This document shows positions 27,535-42,657 of a stretch of 64,000 nucleotides of DNA, one piece after another. The notes below the pieces were generated by a model, which saw only the letters and a list, made by a program, of their open reading frames with translations, searched no databases and was not told the origin of the DNA. A program made the position numbers and the translations under genes. The stretch's first letter is position 1, and each line of letters starts with the position of its first letter. The DNA comes from Sapria himalayana (Eukaryota; Streptophyta; Magnoliopsida; Malpighiales; Rafflesiaceae): positions 57,501 to 121,500 of the forward strand of contig JAREIK010008133.1 of assembly GCA_029783825.1 (NCBI GenBank), written 5' to 3'.

Positions 27535-29773
27535 GTCCATCTGTGTGTATATAGATATTTATCTATCTATCTAAATTTATATTTGTCTATCTATATTTCA
27601 ATTTGTCTAAATGTCTAACTATCAAACTATCTATCTATCAATCTATCTATTTGGCTATGTATTATCTCTCAAACTATTTAATTATCTATTAGTCTAACTA
27701 TCTATTTCTCTATTTGTCTATATGTCTATCTATTTATTTGTCTATGTGTTTATATATCTATCTTTTAATCTGTCTATCTATCTAGTTATCTATCTATATA
27801 AATATTTATCTATCTACCTATATATTTTTCTATCTATCTATTTGCCTATATGTCTATTTGTCAATCTATCTTTCTGTCAATCTATCTATCTTTCTATCAA
27901 TCTGTCTATCTATCTTAATGTTAATCTTTTTATCTCTTTATCTGTCTATTTGTTTATTATTCTATTTGGCTATGTGTCTTTTTATTTATTATTATATCAC
28001 TCTATGTGTCTATTGTTTATCTAACTATTTATCTATATAATTGTCTAACATTCTAAGTATATATGTCTTTCTATTTATTTATCTATTTGTATAGTTATCT
28101 ATTAGTCTATATATCTATCTACCTACTTACCTATCTATTTATCTCTCTATATTTATATCTGTATATCTATCTATTTATATACCTATTAATATTTCTATTT
28201 GTGTATCTATCTATCTATCTATATATTAGTCTATATGTCAATATATCGATCTATTTATATGAGTAACTTTCTAACTATCTAATATTCAAAATCACTATCT
28301 GTCTTAATTGATATTAGTCTATCAATCAATTTGTCTATCTGTCTATCTGTCTGTCAATATGTTTGCCTATCTGTCTATTTATCTATCTATCTATCCAATT
28401 ATTTATCTATCTATTTTTTATCTATCTATCTATCCATCATTCTGTCTATATGTCTATCAATATATGTATCTATTTGTCTAACTATTATATGTCTATCTAT
28501 CTATATATTTATCTATTTATTTATCTATATATCTAACTTTTAGTCTATCTAGCTATCTTTCTATTTGGCTATATATCTATCTGTCTAAATTTCTATCATT
28601 CTATTTATCTATTTGTCTATCTATCTATCTATCTATATGTATATTTGTCTATCTATTTCTCAATCAATCAATCAATCAATCTATCTATCTATCTACAGAT
28701 ATCAATTAGCTTATCAATCCATATGTCTATCAATCTATCTGTTTGTTAGTCTATCTATCTTTGTATCTATTTCTCTATATGTATATATGTGTCTCTATCT
28801 ATCTATCTATCTGACTAACTATCTAATTGTCTTTTTGTATATCAGCCTATTAGTCAATCAATATATCTATAAATCTATATATCTATCTATCTTTCTATTT
28901 GTCTGTTTAACTATTTATCTGTCTATCTATTTATCTAACTAACTAACTAACTATCTATCTATATATGTGTCTATCTTTCTATATGTCTCTCTATCTATCT
29001 ATATATCTATGTGTCGATATATCTATCTGTCAATCTGTCAATTTATTTATTTGCCTATGTGTTTAATTTTTTATCTATCTATCTATTGGTCTATCACACT
29101 TTCTCTAGTTGCCTAATAGTCTATCACTCTAACTATTTATCTGTCAATTTTGCTATCTATCTATCTGCCTATTTGCCTATCTATATATTTGTCTATTTGT
29201 CTATCTCTTTGTATATCTATCTATTTATATATCTTTATGTTTATCTATTGTCTATCATTTGTCTATCTATTTGTCTGTCTGTCTGTTTATCTATATATCT
29301 GTCTATCTATATATTTGTTTATCTATCTATTTGACTATCTATATATCTATCTATCTATCTACTAATCTATGTATATATCTATCTGTATATCTATCTATCT
29401 AACTATATATTTGTCAATCTATCTATATATCTGTCTATATATTTGTCTATCTATATGTCTATCTATCTGTATGTCAATCTATCTTTATATTTATTTATCT
29501 AGATTTTTATGTTTATGTCTATATATTTGTGTGTCTATTTCTATCTTTCTCTTTGTCTAATTGTCAATCTGTCTATCTATGTAACTATAAATAAATTTAT
29601 TATCTATCTATCTATCTAACTTTGACTATATATATATATATATATCTAAATATCTATATGTCTATATATCTATATATTTATTTACCTATCTATCTATTTA
29701 ATTATCTATCTATCTATTTAATTATATATTTGTCTATCCTGTTTATTTAACTATCTATCTATCTATCTATTTA

Positions 29774-29776
<3 letters not shown>

Positions 29777-29836
<60 letters not shown>
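29777..29836. repeat. (AT)n microsatellite
   Basis: About 60 bases of perfect AT alternation near the right end of block B. Confidence 0.95.
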
Positions 29837-29838
<2 letters not shown>

Positions 29839-29981
29839 ATCTATCTATCTATCTTTATATGTGTATATGTATCCCTATCTATCTGTATACCTCTCTATCT
29901 ATTTGTCTATCTATCTGTCTATATATGTCTATCAATTTGTCTATTTGTCTCTCAATTTATATATATCTCTCTTTATATAAT

Positions 29982-30013
29982 TAGAAATATATATATATAT
30001 ATATATATTTCTA
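29982..30013. repeat. Perfect 32-bp AT-cored palindrome at satellite/transposon boundary
   Basis: TAGAAATATA and its exact complement flank an AT alternation. It lies 9 bases left of the start of CACTA-like sequence at 30023. Confidence 0.9.
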
Positions 30014-30022
30014 TCTATCTAT

Positions 30023-30305
30023 TAGCGACAGAAAAATCCCTTGCTAAAAAGACAAATTCCCTACCTAAATTAGCAAGATAAATGAGATATTCTGTTGGTA
30101 AACAAAAATAACGACAGATAATTCCCTAGCTAAATGTTGGACTATAAATTTTAGCGACAGATATAGTTCCTAGCTAAATAAATTTAGTGACGGATATAGG
30201 CCTTAGCTAAATAAATTTAGCGACGGATAATCCGTCGCTAATTTTAATATTTCCCTAGCTAAATTAGCAAGGGAAAATTCCCTAGCTAATTTAGTCCAGT
30301 ATTTA
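30023..30305 (+). mobile_element. CACTA-type subterminal repeat region (left end, terminus missing)
   Basis: Dense copies of TTAGCGACAG/TTAGCGACGG and TCCCTAGCTAAAT in both orientations, including an inverted pair GCGACGGATAATCCGTCGC at 30221-30239. Such short subterminal repeats are typical of plant CACTA (En/Spm) ends. The expected terminal CACTA motif is not present at 30023, so the very end is lost or replaced by satellite. The motifs match those at 60810-61313, next to an intact CACTA terminus. Confidence 0.6.
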
Positions 30306-30474
30306 GCTAGAGAATCATCCAATTATGTCCATTAGGTTTAAAGGACTTCTTGAAAATTGTCCTCAACCCTAGAAATTGAAGTAGACGGGTCTAACTTCGT
30401 CGTATAACCCAAAATTTATTAGCAAGTAAGAAAAAAAATAATAAATTGATAAATTATTTTTTAAGTTTTATATC

Positions 30475-30798
30475 TTACGAATTATCAATTATAGGATTAA
30501 ACTGAGCAATAGAGAGAGTCTCGCCTATAGGGTGCTCTGAGGAAGACTCTCCAACATCTCCATCCTCTTCCACCTCTCCCTCCCACGTCTCTTGATCTTT
30601 CATCAAAATCTCAAGACCATTATGTAGATCAGTCAGCTGATGTTGCTGCTGCTGTACTTTTACAACCTTCTCTGTATGAGTGGCATCTCATCCACCCATG
30701 ATCCTCTACCAATTTTGGGCATTACCTGAGGCCGTACTACCTATACCATTATTGGTACGACCTTGCAACATGTTACCCTTAGCTCGTCCCCATGCCAT
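30475..30798 (-). pseudogene. Broken CACTA-associated protein, C-terminal part
   Basis: A 108-codon minus-strand frame begins ATG-GCA-TGG-GGA (MAWGRAKGNM) and ends in TAA at 30475, interrupted by an in-frame TAG and TGA about one third of the way in. The C-terminal part has a glutamine run (QQQQHQL), an acidic stretch (EGEVEEDGDVGESSSE) and ends with IAQFNPIIDNS. Codon-like composition contrasts with the surrounding AT-rich DNA. Its place just inside CACTA-type subterminal repeats suggests it belongs to the transposon, perhaps an En/Spm-type accessory or transposase C-terminus. I do not recognise a specific domain, so the family is inference. Confidence 0.45.
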
Positions 30799-30872
30799 AT
30801 CTTTTAAAAATACATAAGGCAATGAAAATAAACAAAAATGATTAACGATTAAAATAACATAAAACTCATTGT

Positions 30873-30970
30873 CTACTCATTCTCATCAGAATCATCCAAA
30901 TCTAGTTCGTCTTTTTCTTCAAATGTAGTAACATCTTTTCAAGCTCCTCTACATCACTTGTTATAGACAT
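30873..30970 (-). pseudogene. Frameshifted small acidic exon next to CACTA protein remnant
   Basis: Reading from an ATG at 30970 on the minus strand gives MSITSDVEELEKM. After a shift of frame it continues as an acidic tail (EEKDELDLDDSDENE) to a TAG at 30875-30873. Start and stop are in different frames, so at least one indel has broken it. It lies 75 bases upstream of the larger remnant and is probably part of the same former transposon gene. Its function is unknown. Confidence 0.35.
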
Positions 30971-30984
30971 TTATTTAAAATAAT

Positions 30985-32400
30985 TATTCAACAAATGTCA
31001 TTGTCTCTAATTATAGTTATATATAATTATATAGACATTTATATAGATATACAAATATTTATATATAGTTATACACATATAGTTTAAAAAATTGTTGTTT
31101 ATTGTTATACATGTAATAATAAATATAGTTACATGTGGTTATACATGTGGTTACACATATAGTTAAATGTATATTTATAAATGTAGGTTTAAATATTTGT
31201 TTATTTAATTTTATATATTTATACATATAGTAATGTATAAGTATAGATATAGTAAAATACTTTGTTATATACTACTATATACAAATATATATTAAATATA
31301 AGCTGTAAATTTAATATTTAAATTTAATTATGCATAAAACTTTTAAAGTTATACATATAGTAAGATAGAATTATTTATAGCTATATGTTATTTACATATA
31401 ATATATATAGTTATAAATAGTTATATATAATTAAACATATAGTTATATATAGATATATTCATACAATTAGTTATAAGTAGTTATACATAAATATAAACAA
31501 CGTTATAAACAAATATTTTGATTTAATTATATGAATATATATATGTATATATAGTTACAAATATTGTTATATTTAATTATATAGAGTGGTACATAGTTAT
31601 ATAAATATTTATATATAGTTATACACAGATAGTTATAAATATGTATGTAGTTAAAGATATATTTATATATAAATTTTATATAGTTATACATTTAGTAAAA
31701 TATAATTATATATAGTTATATATTAGTATACATAAAATATATTTTTTTTAGAAATGTAGTTATATATAGTTTACTTTTTATAAATATAGTTATAAATACT
31801 TTTATATAAAATGACATATGATTATATAAGTAGACACGTGTGTCTATATAATATCTGTGAATACAATATTTTTATATATGTTACTTAAATATTATTATAT
31901 TTATATGTAGTACTTTTATCAATAATATATAATTTATATATCACATTTATATAAACATTATAAATATTCTATATTTATATAAAAAATAATATGTAACATA
32001 AATATTTACAAAATTGTATAATCATTTAATGTTACATAATAGTTATATAAAAAATTATATAAATGGATAGTTTTATGTAAATGTTGTATAGATATTTATA
32101 AACATTAATACATATGTATAAATATTTATATATTACATTATATGTTTGTATAAACATATCAATGTGTATTCATAATGTAATACATTGATATATATATTAA
32201 AGTATAGACATTTATACATAATGTCATAAGATTATATAAATGTATAAAAGTTTATTAATACTATTATATGTTTATAATTTATTCGGATACAACAAAAATA
32301 TAACCCAGTAACATTAATATTAATTTTTCTTAAGTTATAAAAGCAGATAAATCAATAATTATATATTTATTTTGTATTTATATAATAAAGCATAGACATT
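30985..32400. repeat. AT-rich region with degenerate TATAGTTATA motif
   Basis: About 1.4 kb of very AT-rich DNA in which TATAGTTATA and ACATATAGTTA recur irregularly. No coding frame is seen. The same motif family reappears at 56900-57220 inside the second CACTA-bounded segment, which links the two regions. 32400-32930 is AT-rich without a recognisable element. Confidence 0.7.
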
Positions 32401-32929
32401 TAAGATTAACATTATATAAAAGTTAATTTAACATCAATCATTATATATATTAAAGTACAGACTTTTATACATAATAAAGTATGATTTTATAAATATAAAC
32501 CATTAACATCAAGTGTATTCAGATGCAAACATTCTGTAATTGAAATCAAAATAAATAAAATCATAAAAATCTAAATAGTAAAAGAACAGAGATTAAACTG
32601 AAAAATTATAATTTAATTAATTGTGTAGAGTTAAAATCATGTTATGTTAAATAAAATTGAAGTAAAATGAAGAAATTCGGAAATGAAATTAAAAAACAAA
32701 TACCCGATTATACTGAAAAAATGAAAATCCAATTGTCTATATAAAATTTAGAGAGACGGAAATATCTATAAGCATTTTGAAGGAGAAGAACAAAGAAAAA
32801 CTTACCTAGATTTAGAATAATAAACACAAATTTTATTGAATTTATGCATGCAGTTTCCTCTGCTCTAAAAAATGACGGAGTTTCGAATGAATGTAGGTGT
32901 TAATGAGTTAACAAATGAATTTTAAATCA

Positions 32930-33763
32930 AATATTTAAAACTATGAATTACCGACCAAAATTATGATCGGTAAATGATTTGTAAGAACAATGTTATAAGT
33001 ATTAGGAATTCCACTTTACTTACCAATTTTAATGGTAATATATTTTTGGTCGTTAAATGATCGAAAATTTGTCGGTAATTTCTATTCGCTAATTCCATCC
33101 TAATTTACAAATTAATTTCTGACCAAAAACAATAGGTCAATAGGTATGGTCAGTAATTATCGATCTAAATATTCGGTTGAAAGTTTGGTCGGTAATTACG
33201 ACATTATAAATATATTGTATAACCACTTTACCGATCATTTTTTATGCTTATATATTTTTGGTTGTTAAATGGTAGGTAATCTTTCAGCAATGTTTTTCAC
33301 TAATTCCCTCATAATTTACAAAGCATAATTCCAACCAAATATATTTGGTCCGTAATATATGGACGGTAATATATGGTCAGTAGTTGGTCAGAAATTTGGT
33401 CGAGAATATTTTTTATCGATGCCCCTCTTTAGATCTCTAAATTGATCACGAATTGGTCACTAATTACTGACCTATATATATGGTTGGGAAATCATCGGGG
33501 AGTACGAAGTTATAAATAATTTGAAAACCCACTGTACCAACCAATTTTAATGCTAATAAATTTTTGGTTGTTAAATGGTCGGTAATATATTGGATAATCA
33601 CTCTACAAACCGATTTCCGACAAAAAATATTTGGTCGGTAATTATGGTCGGTCTTTGGTCTAAAATTTGGGCGGAACATTTTTTTTGACACCCTTTTTTG
33701 GTCGTTAATGGTCGTTAAATTCTCATAATTAATGGTCGAAATTTAGGTCGAGTTTCTATAGAT
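32930..33763 (+). mobile_element. Second CACTA-type subterminal region (right end, degenerate)
   Basis: Repeats of the form ACCGACCAAAATT / TTGGTCGGTAATT occur in both orientations throughout. The segment ends in GAGTTTCTATAG (33750-33761), whose complement CTATAGAAACTC resembles a CACTA terminal repeat with its first two bases changed. The subterminal motif differs from the TTAGCGAC family at 30023, so this is a separate family nested or abutted next to it. A minus-strand frame at 33464-33691 is only a translation of these repeats. Confidence 0.55.
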
Positions 33764-33783
33764 ATATATGTGTATATATATAT

Positions 33784-33814
<31 letters not shown>

Positions 33815-33829
33815 TCTATAAATATAATA
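33764..33829. repeat. AT/GT-rich spacer
   Basis: Alternating TATATGTGTATATATACATA sequence between the CACTA-like end and the solo LTR. Confidence 0.85.
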
Positions 33830-34256
33830 TGTCACACTTGGCTTTGGCATGTGTGAGGGAGTCGATGGGACTCAGGAATAGGTGCATATAAACATTTCAT
33901 CCATAATTGCATTCATATAAACATTTTACTTGAATGGGTGTCAATATATATGCATGACGTTTTACATGCACTTATGTAGGGAGTAGCTCTGTAGGAGTTT
34001 AGCTCTACTAAGTTTTGTTCACTCCATTGCGAGACCCCTTTTCAGGTACAGGTCCAGGGTAGATCACATATCCACATACGGGATCGCACATGTGAAGGAT
34101 AGTCGGTTGTGGCTTAAATAATAAGTTGTGTTTTTTATTTCCGCTAAGTAAATAAAATGGAAAAAAATGTATGATACATTTGAGAAAATTTTATTTTATT
34201 GCACACTGTATTGTGTGTTGGAATGAATTGAACCCCCTACGAAATGGGGTATCACA
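33830..34256 (+). mobile_element. Putative solo LTR, Ty3/gypsy chromovirus-like
   Basis: A 427-bp segment begins TGTCACACTTGG and ends GGGGTATCACA, with the TG...CA ends and near-inverted terminal repeats expected of a gypsy LTR. Internally GAGTTTAGCTCTACTAAG, TTTTGTTCACTCC and TTTTCAGGTACAGG (about 34000-34055) resemble the R/U5 portion of Tekay-type chromovirus LTRs. No internal retrotransposon sequence adjoins it. Flanking pentamers (TAATA and TAGAT) do not match, so no target-site duplication is visible. Its right end abuts the TAGA satellite precisely. Confidence 0.55.
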
Positions 34257-35785
34257 TAGATAGATTTACAGATAGATACAAAGACAAATAGATAGACATA
34301 TAGATAGAAATATATATAGATAGAAAGATAGAAAGAAATATAGATAGATAGATAGATAGATAGATAGCCAGTAAGATATATATGTAGATAGACAAATATA
34401 TAGACAAATAGATAGACCGATACAAAGATAGATAGATAGATAGACAAATAGATCGATAGATAGATAGTGAGATAAATAGATAGATAGACAGATATATAAA
34501 AAGATAGATAGACATATAGTTAGAAAGATTGATTGATAGATATATAAAAAATAGATAGGTAGATTGCTAGATAGAAAGATAGATAGGTAGATAGATAGAT
34601 AGATAGACAAATACATAGACAAATAAATAAATTCATACATAAACATATAAATAAATAGATAGATAAATTGAAAGAAAGATACATAGATATATAGATAAAT
34701 AGATATGAAGATAGAAGGATAGATAGAAAGAAATATAGATAGATAGATAGATAGGCTGATAGACTGATAGATAGATAGATACATTAATAGATAAACATAT
34801 AGTTAAATAAAGAGATAAATAGCTAGATAGAGAAAAAGATAGACAGATAGATATATAGATAGACAGACAGACAGACAGATAATAGACATATCGATAGAGT
34901 AATAGATAGAGAGATATATAACTAGACAGATAAACATATCGATAGACATATATATAGACAGTTAGATATATCGATAGATAGATAGACAGATAGAAAGATA
35001 GTGAGATAGATATATAGATATATAGACAAATAGATAGACACACAGATAGATAAATAAACAGAAAGATAGACAAATAGACAGACTGATTGATAGGTAGATA
35101 AATAGTTGATAGCTAGAGAGACAGCCATATTGACAAACAGATATATAGAGAGAAAAAATAATTGATAGACATACAGATTGATATATAAACACAAAGACAA
35201 TTTGATAGACAAATAGAATGATAGAAAGAAAGAAAGAAAGAAAGATAAATAGATAAATAGAAAGAGTGATCAATAGATAGATTGACAAATTATTAGACAA
35301 ATACATAGATAGATAGATTGATATATAGATAGACATATAGATAGATTGATAGATAGATAATACATAGATAGATGTATAGATAGACATACATTTAGATAGT
35401 CAGATAGATAGATAGATAGATAAATAGACATATAGATAGACGGGCTGATAGATAGAGAATTAGAAAGATAGATGGACAGATAGATAGAAACATAAATAGA
35501 TAGATAGATAGCTATATAGATTGATAGATATTTAGATAGATAGTCATATAGATAAATAGACATATAGATAGATATATAAATGGATAAATAGATAGATAAA
35601 TAGGTAGACAGATAGATACACAAACAAATAGATAGATAGATGCACAAATAGATAGATAGACAGGTAGACATATAGATATAAAGAAATATAGATAGATTGA
35701 CTAATAGATAAACAAATAAATAGACAGATAGATAGATAGATAGAAATATAGACAGATAGATAGATAGATAGATAGAAAAATGGAC

Positions 35786-36010
35786 AAATAAATAGATAGA
35801 GAAATAGAGAGATATATAAATTGATATATATATATATATAAAGATAGATAAAAAGATAGATATATAGATAAATAGAAATATAGATAGATAGATAGATAGA
35901 TAGAAAGATAGACAGATAGATAGATAGATAGACAAATAGAAAAATAAATAGATAGAGAAATAGAGAGATTGATAAATTGATAGATATATATATATATATA
36001 AAGATAGATA
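35786..36010 (-). repeat. ~156-bp local duplication in TAGA satellite
   Basis: The marker AAATAAATAGATAGAGAAAT occurs at 35786 and again at 35942. Both are followed by an AT run and TAAAGATAGATA, giving a unit of about 156 bases with moderate divergence. A third, weaker echo starts near 36040. Confidence 0.7.
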
Positions 36011-38230
36011 GAAAGATAGATAGATATATATACAAATAGACAAATAAATAGATAGATAGATAGATAGAGAGATAGATAGATCAAAAGATAAATATAAAGA
36101 TAGATAAACAAATAGATAAAAAGAAAGACCGAAAGATAAAAAGATAAATAGATAGATACACATATTGATACACACATAGAAAGACAAAAAGATAGAGAAA
36201 TAGTTAGATAGAAAGATAAATAGACAGTTAGACAGATAGATAACACATAGATCGATAGATAGATAGAGGGATAGATAGATAGGTATATAGATAGACAGCT
36301 AGATAGATAGATAAAAAGATAGATAGATAGATAGATAAACAGATAGATAGATAGATAGATAGCCATACAAACACTCAGATAGAAAGATATATAGATAGAT
36401 AGATAGACAAGTAAAAAGATCGAAAGAATGATATATAGATAAACATAAAAAAAGTTATATTGATAGATGGATAGATAGAAATATTTATAGATAGATAAAT
36501 AAACATATAAATAGATTGATTGATTGAAAGATTGATATATAGATTGATAGATAGATTGATAAAGATATTGATAGAAATATAGATAGATAGAATGAAAGAA
36601 AAACAGACATACAGATAGATATATAGACAGATAGATAGATAGATAGATCAATAGATTATCATATAGATAGATAGATGGATAGATAAATACATAGTATAGA
36701 TATATAAATAGATATATAGACTGATAGAGAGATAGATAGACAGATAAAAAGTTTGCCAAATAGACAGACAAACATATATATAGATAGATTAATTGATAAA
36801 AAGATAAATAGATTGATAGATAAAAAGATATATAGATAGACAAAATGATAGATAGATAGATAGACAAATAGATAGATAGATTAAAAGTTTGATTGATAGA
36901 CAATAGATAAATAGATATATTAATGGATAGATAGATTGATAGAAATATTAATATATAAATTAATAGACAGATTGTTAGACAGATTTATAAATTGATAGGT
37001 AGATTGTTTAATATAAATATTGAGAGATAGATAGATAGTTAGATAGATAGATACACAAATAGTAGATAGATACATAGATAGATAAATATACAGACAGATA
37101 GATATACATATAGAAAGATAGATATATAGATAGATAGATGGATAGATAGACAAATAGATAGTCCAATAGATTGATAAAAATATAGATAGATAGATAGATA
37201 GACAAAAAAATAGATAGATAGATAGATAGACAAACAGATAGATATATAGATATAAATACAGATAGACAAATAGATATATAGATAAATATATAGATAAATA
37301 GAAAGATAGATAATAGATAGATTGGAATATAGATCGAAAGATAAATGTATCAATCGATAGATAAATAGAGGGATAAATTATGAGATAGATATACAGATAG
37401 TTAGATTGATAGAAAGATAGATAATTATGCAGAGATATTGATAGATAGACAGATGGATAGATAAGTTTTTAGATATATTGATAGAAAGATTGCTAGACAT
37501 AGAGATTAATAGATAGATAGATTGGTTGACATAAGGATATAGAGATAGATATAAAGATAGATAAATAGCCAGATCGATGGGCAGATAGATAGAAAGGTTG
37601 ATAGATAGATATACAAATAAATAGACATATAGATAGATATATCGATAGACAAATAAATAGATAAATACATAGGCAGACAAATATATAGATAGAAAGAGAG
37701 TTAGGCATATAGATAGTTATATATATATATATATCTAGACAGACAGATAGATAGATAAACTGATAGATAAATAGATAGATACATAGATAGATTGATAGAT
37801 AGACAGATAGATAGATAGAATAACAGACAAATATATAGACATATAGATTGAAAGTGAGAGACATATAGCTAGATAGATAGATAGACAGGTTAATAAATTG
37901 ATAGATTGACAGAAAGATAGATAGATATATAGATAGATAAATAGACTTATATATAGATAGATAGATAATAGATAGATAGATAGTGTGATAGATACATAGA
38001 ATGATAGATAGACATATAGATAGATATATAGAAATATACAAAGACAGATTGATAGACATATAGAATATACTGATAGATAGATAGATAGACAGACAGACAG
38101 ATAGACAAATAGATAGATAGATAGACAGATAGACAAACAGGTAAACAAACAGATAGATAGATAGATAGATAGATAGACACATAGATATATAGATTGATAA
38201 ATAGATTGATTGATTGATAGAAAAATAAAT

Positions 38231-38261
<31 letters not shown>

Positions 38262-39332
38262 CAACTAGATAGATAGATAGATAGACAACAAGATAGATAA
38301 ACATTTAGATAGACAAATAGATAGATAAATAAATATAAAGATAGTTAGATAGTAAGCTATAAATATAGATCGAAAGATAGATAGATAGATAGAAATATAG
38401 ATAGACAGATGGATGGACAGAAAGATCGACATAGATAGATATAGAGAAATATAAACAAATAGATAGAGAGATAGATATATAAGTACATACATAGATAGAT
38501 ATATAAGAAGAAACATAGAAAGATAGACAGATGGACATATATATAGATAGATAAATAGACAGATGGATATATAGATTCAAATATAGTTTGATAGATAGAT
38601 TGAAAGATAGAATGATAGATAGATGGATTGACATTTTGCTAGATAAAATAGATTTATAAATTGATATAAAGAAGGATAGATAGATAAACAATTAGATACA
38701 GTGATAGATAGATAGAAAAGCTAATAGATAGATATATAGATATACAAATAGATAAAGAAATAGATAGACACAAAGATAAATAAAAATATAGATAGAAAGA
38801 AAGAAAGACAGATAAATAGACATATAGATAGATAGATAGACAAATATCTAGATAGATATATATATATATATAGATTGATAGTAAGATGGATAAATTGATA
38901 AATTATTCGATAGATAGATAGATAGTTTGATAGATAATTAGAGACATAGATAGCTAGGTACATAGGTAGATTTATAGATAGATAGACAGATAGATAGACA
39001 TATAGATAGACAAATAAATATATAAAACATAGATAGATATATAAATAGATAGATAGGTAGATAGATAGACGAACACACACACACACATATATATATATAT
39101 AGACATATAAATAGAAAGACAAATAGATAAACAAATAGTTAGATAAATAGACAGACAAATTGATAGCCAAATAAAGAGATACATTGATTGATAAACATAT
39201 AGTTTGATAGATAAATATATAGATATATCGATAGATAGATAGACATACAGATAGATAAATAAATAGATAGATAGATAAATAAATAGACATGCAGATATAT
39301 AGTCAGAAAGATAGATAGAAAGATAGATAAAT

Positions 39333-39367
<35 letters not shown>

Positions 39368-42300
39368 AAGATAATAAATATATATTTGAGGTGATAGATT
39401 GACAGATAGATAAACACTTAAGATAGACAGATTTATAGACATATAGATAGATAGATTGATTGATCAAATGATAAACAAATAGACATATATAAATATATAT
39501 ATATACAAAGAGTTAGACATATATATAGATAGATAGAAGACTGACATATATACATACAAACATATTGATATAGAGTCACACAGATAAATTGACATACAAA
39601 TTGAATGAAAGAAAGAAAGATAATTAGTTATATAGATAGATAAATAGACAAATTGATAGAAAGATTGATAGATAGATAGATAGACAGATAGATAGTTATA
39701 TAGGTATACAAATAGAAAGATAGATCCATAGATAGATATATAGGTAGAAATATTGACAGATAGATATATAGATAGATAGATAGAAAGATAATTAGATAAG
39801 TACATAGATACAAGTTAGAAAGATAGACTGATAGGCAGATAGACAGACAGATAGATATATAGATAGATAGATAGATAGAGTGACAAATTGATAAATAGAA
39901 AGTTTGATAGATAATACACAGATAAATTAAAAAATAGAAAGAAATATAGAAAAAAAGATAGATAGATAAATAAATAGATAGATAAAAAGAAAGATTAATA
40001 GACAGATTAATAGACACATAGATCTATAGATATATAAATGGTTTGATAAAAAGAATGATAGATAGATTGATATACAGATTGATAGAAAGATTTTTAGACA
40101 AATTGATAGAATGTTTGATAAAAAATTGATATATAGATAGATAGATTGATCGATAGATATATTATTATATAGATATATAGATAGATGAATAGATAAACAC
40201 AAACATATATAGGTAGATAGATGGATAAATAGATAGAGAAATAGATAGACAGATAGATTAATAGAAAGAAAGATAGATAGATAAAAAGATAGATAGATAG
40301 ATAGATAAACAAATCAATAGAATGATAGATAGATAAAAATATAAATAATTAGATAGACAAAATGAAAGATAGATAGATAAATAAAAAGTTTGATATAAAA
40401 ATAGATAGATAGATAGAAAATAGTTAGATAGATAGTCTTATAAATTGACTGAGAAATAAATAAATAGAAAGTCATTTAGATAGATAGACAGATAAATAAA
40501 TAAATAATTAGAGATATTTATAGACAAATAGATAGATATATCAATAGATAGATAGATAGGCCGAAAGATAGACAGACAAAGATATAGATATATAAACAGA
40601 TAGTAGATAGATAGATAGATATATAGAAAGATAGATAGACACGTTAATAGACATATAGAAATAGTAATAGATAGAGAGATAATTGACAGTTAGATTGACA
40701 TATAGAAAGATATAGAGACAGATAGTCAAATAGATAGAAAAATAGAATGATAAAAAGTCTAACATATTTACAAACATATAGATTGATAGACAGAAAGATA
40801 GATAAATTAATAAATAGATACAAAGATAGAAAGAAAGATAGATAGACAGATAAATAGAAAGATTGATAGTTATATATATAGATAGATAGATAGATGGATT
40901 GATAGAATTATTTATAGATAGATTGATAGAAAGATTGATAGAAAGATTGATAGATAGATTTATAGATTAATTGATAGTCCATTTTATAAGAAAATCTATA
41001 GATAGATGGATAGATTGATAGATTATTAAATAGATAGATAGATGAATAGATTGTCAGACATATAGATCGGTAGATAGACAGATATATAGATGCAGAAATA
41101 GATAGATAGTTAGATATACAAATAGAAAGTTAGGTAGATAAAAATATAGATAGACATATAGATAGACAAAGAGATAGAAAGAACGATATATATAAATAAA
41201 GATAGATAGATAAAAAAATGATAGATTATTAGATAAATAAATAGATAGATAGATAAATAGATATATAGATAGATAGATAGATACACAAATAGATAGATAA
41301 ATAGATATAAAGATAAAAAGATATATAGGCAAATAGACATATAGATCAGATAAATTGATATACAGATCAATACATAGATATATAGGTAAAAATATAGACA
41401 GACAAAAATATAGATAGCTAGATAAAGTAATAGATAGAAATATAGAAAGTCAAAATGATAGATATACAGATAGATAGATAGTAAGATATATAGAAATATA
41501 GATAAACTGGTAGATAGACATACAAATATAGTGATATATAAACAAATGGATAGATAGATTAACATTAAGATAGATAGATAGATAGATAGACAAATAGATA
41601 GATAAATACATAGATAGAAAGACTAACAAATCAATAGACAGCTAAATTGATAAACATACATACATATAAATTGACAAACAAATAGAAAGATAGAAATAAA
41701 GATAGATAGAATTACAGATAAATAGAAATATTGATAAATAGAATGATACATTGATAGATCGACATATAGACAGATGGAAATATAGAAAGATTAATATATA
41801 AACTGATAGATTGATTGATTGGAAGATTTATAGACAAATTTATTCATAGTTTGATAAAATAATTGATAGTTAGATAGATAGAAAGATCGATCAAAGGATA
41901 ATTAGATTTATAGATAGACTAATAGATTGTTAGATACATAGATTGGTAGATAGATAGACAGATAAACAAATAGAAAGATAGAAATATCGAAAGATAGATA
42001 GAAAGATAGATAGATAAATAGATAGAATGAAAGATAGTTAGAAATATAGGCAGATTGTTAGATAGACAAATAGATAAATTGATAGATAAAAAGATAGATA
42101 GATAGATATATAGATAAATATATAGATAAATATATAAACTTATAAATATACAGATAGATAGACATAATGATAGAAACATAGATAGATAGATCGATATATA
42201 TATATATATATAGACAAAAATATAGAAAGATAGATTGATAAATAAATAGATAGTTAGACATATAGTTAAATAGATAGATAGACAATTAGACATATATATA

Positions 42301-42601
42301 TATAGCTAGATGGATAGATAGATGGATATATAAATGGATATAGTTAGACAAATAGATAGATAGTTAGATATATAGATACATAGACAAATAGATAGATAGA
42401 TAGATAGATATAAATATAGACAGATACATAAATAAAAATATAGATAGATAGACAAAGATATAAATAGATAGATAGATATATAGACTAATAGATAGAGACA
42501 TAGATAGACATTTAGATAGATAGATAAATAGATAGATACATAGACAGATAGATAGTTAAATAAATAGATTGAATGATAGATTATATATATATATGTGTCT
42601 G

Positions 42602-42604
42602 TGT

Positions 42605-42656
<52 letters not shown>
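42602..42656. repeat. (AT)n microsatellite
   Basis: About 48 bases of AT alternation in block C, preceded by TATATATGTGTCTGTG. Confidence 0.93.

Positions 42657-42657
<1 letters not shown>

Noticed and set aside
33464..33691. 75-codon minus frame with Arg-Pro-Asn repeats
   Set aside because: It is a translation of CACTA subterminal GGTCGGTAATT repeats, not a gene.
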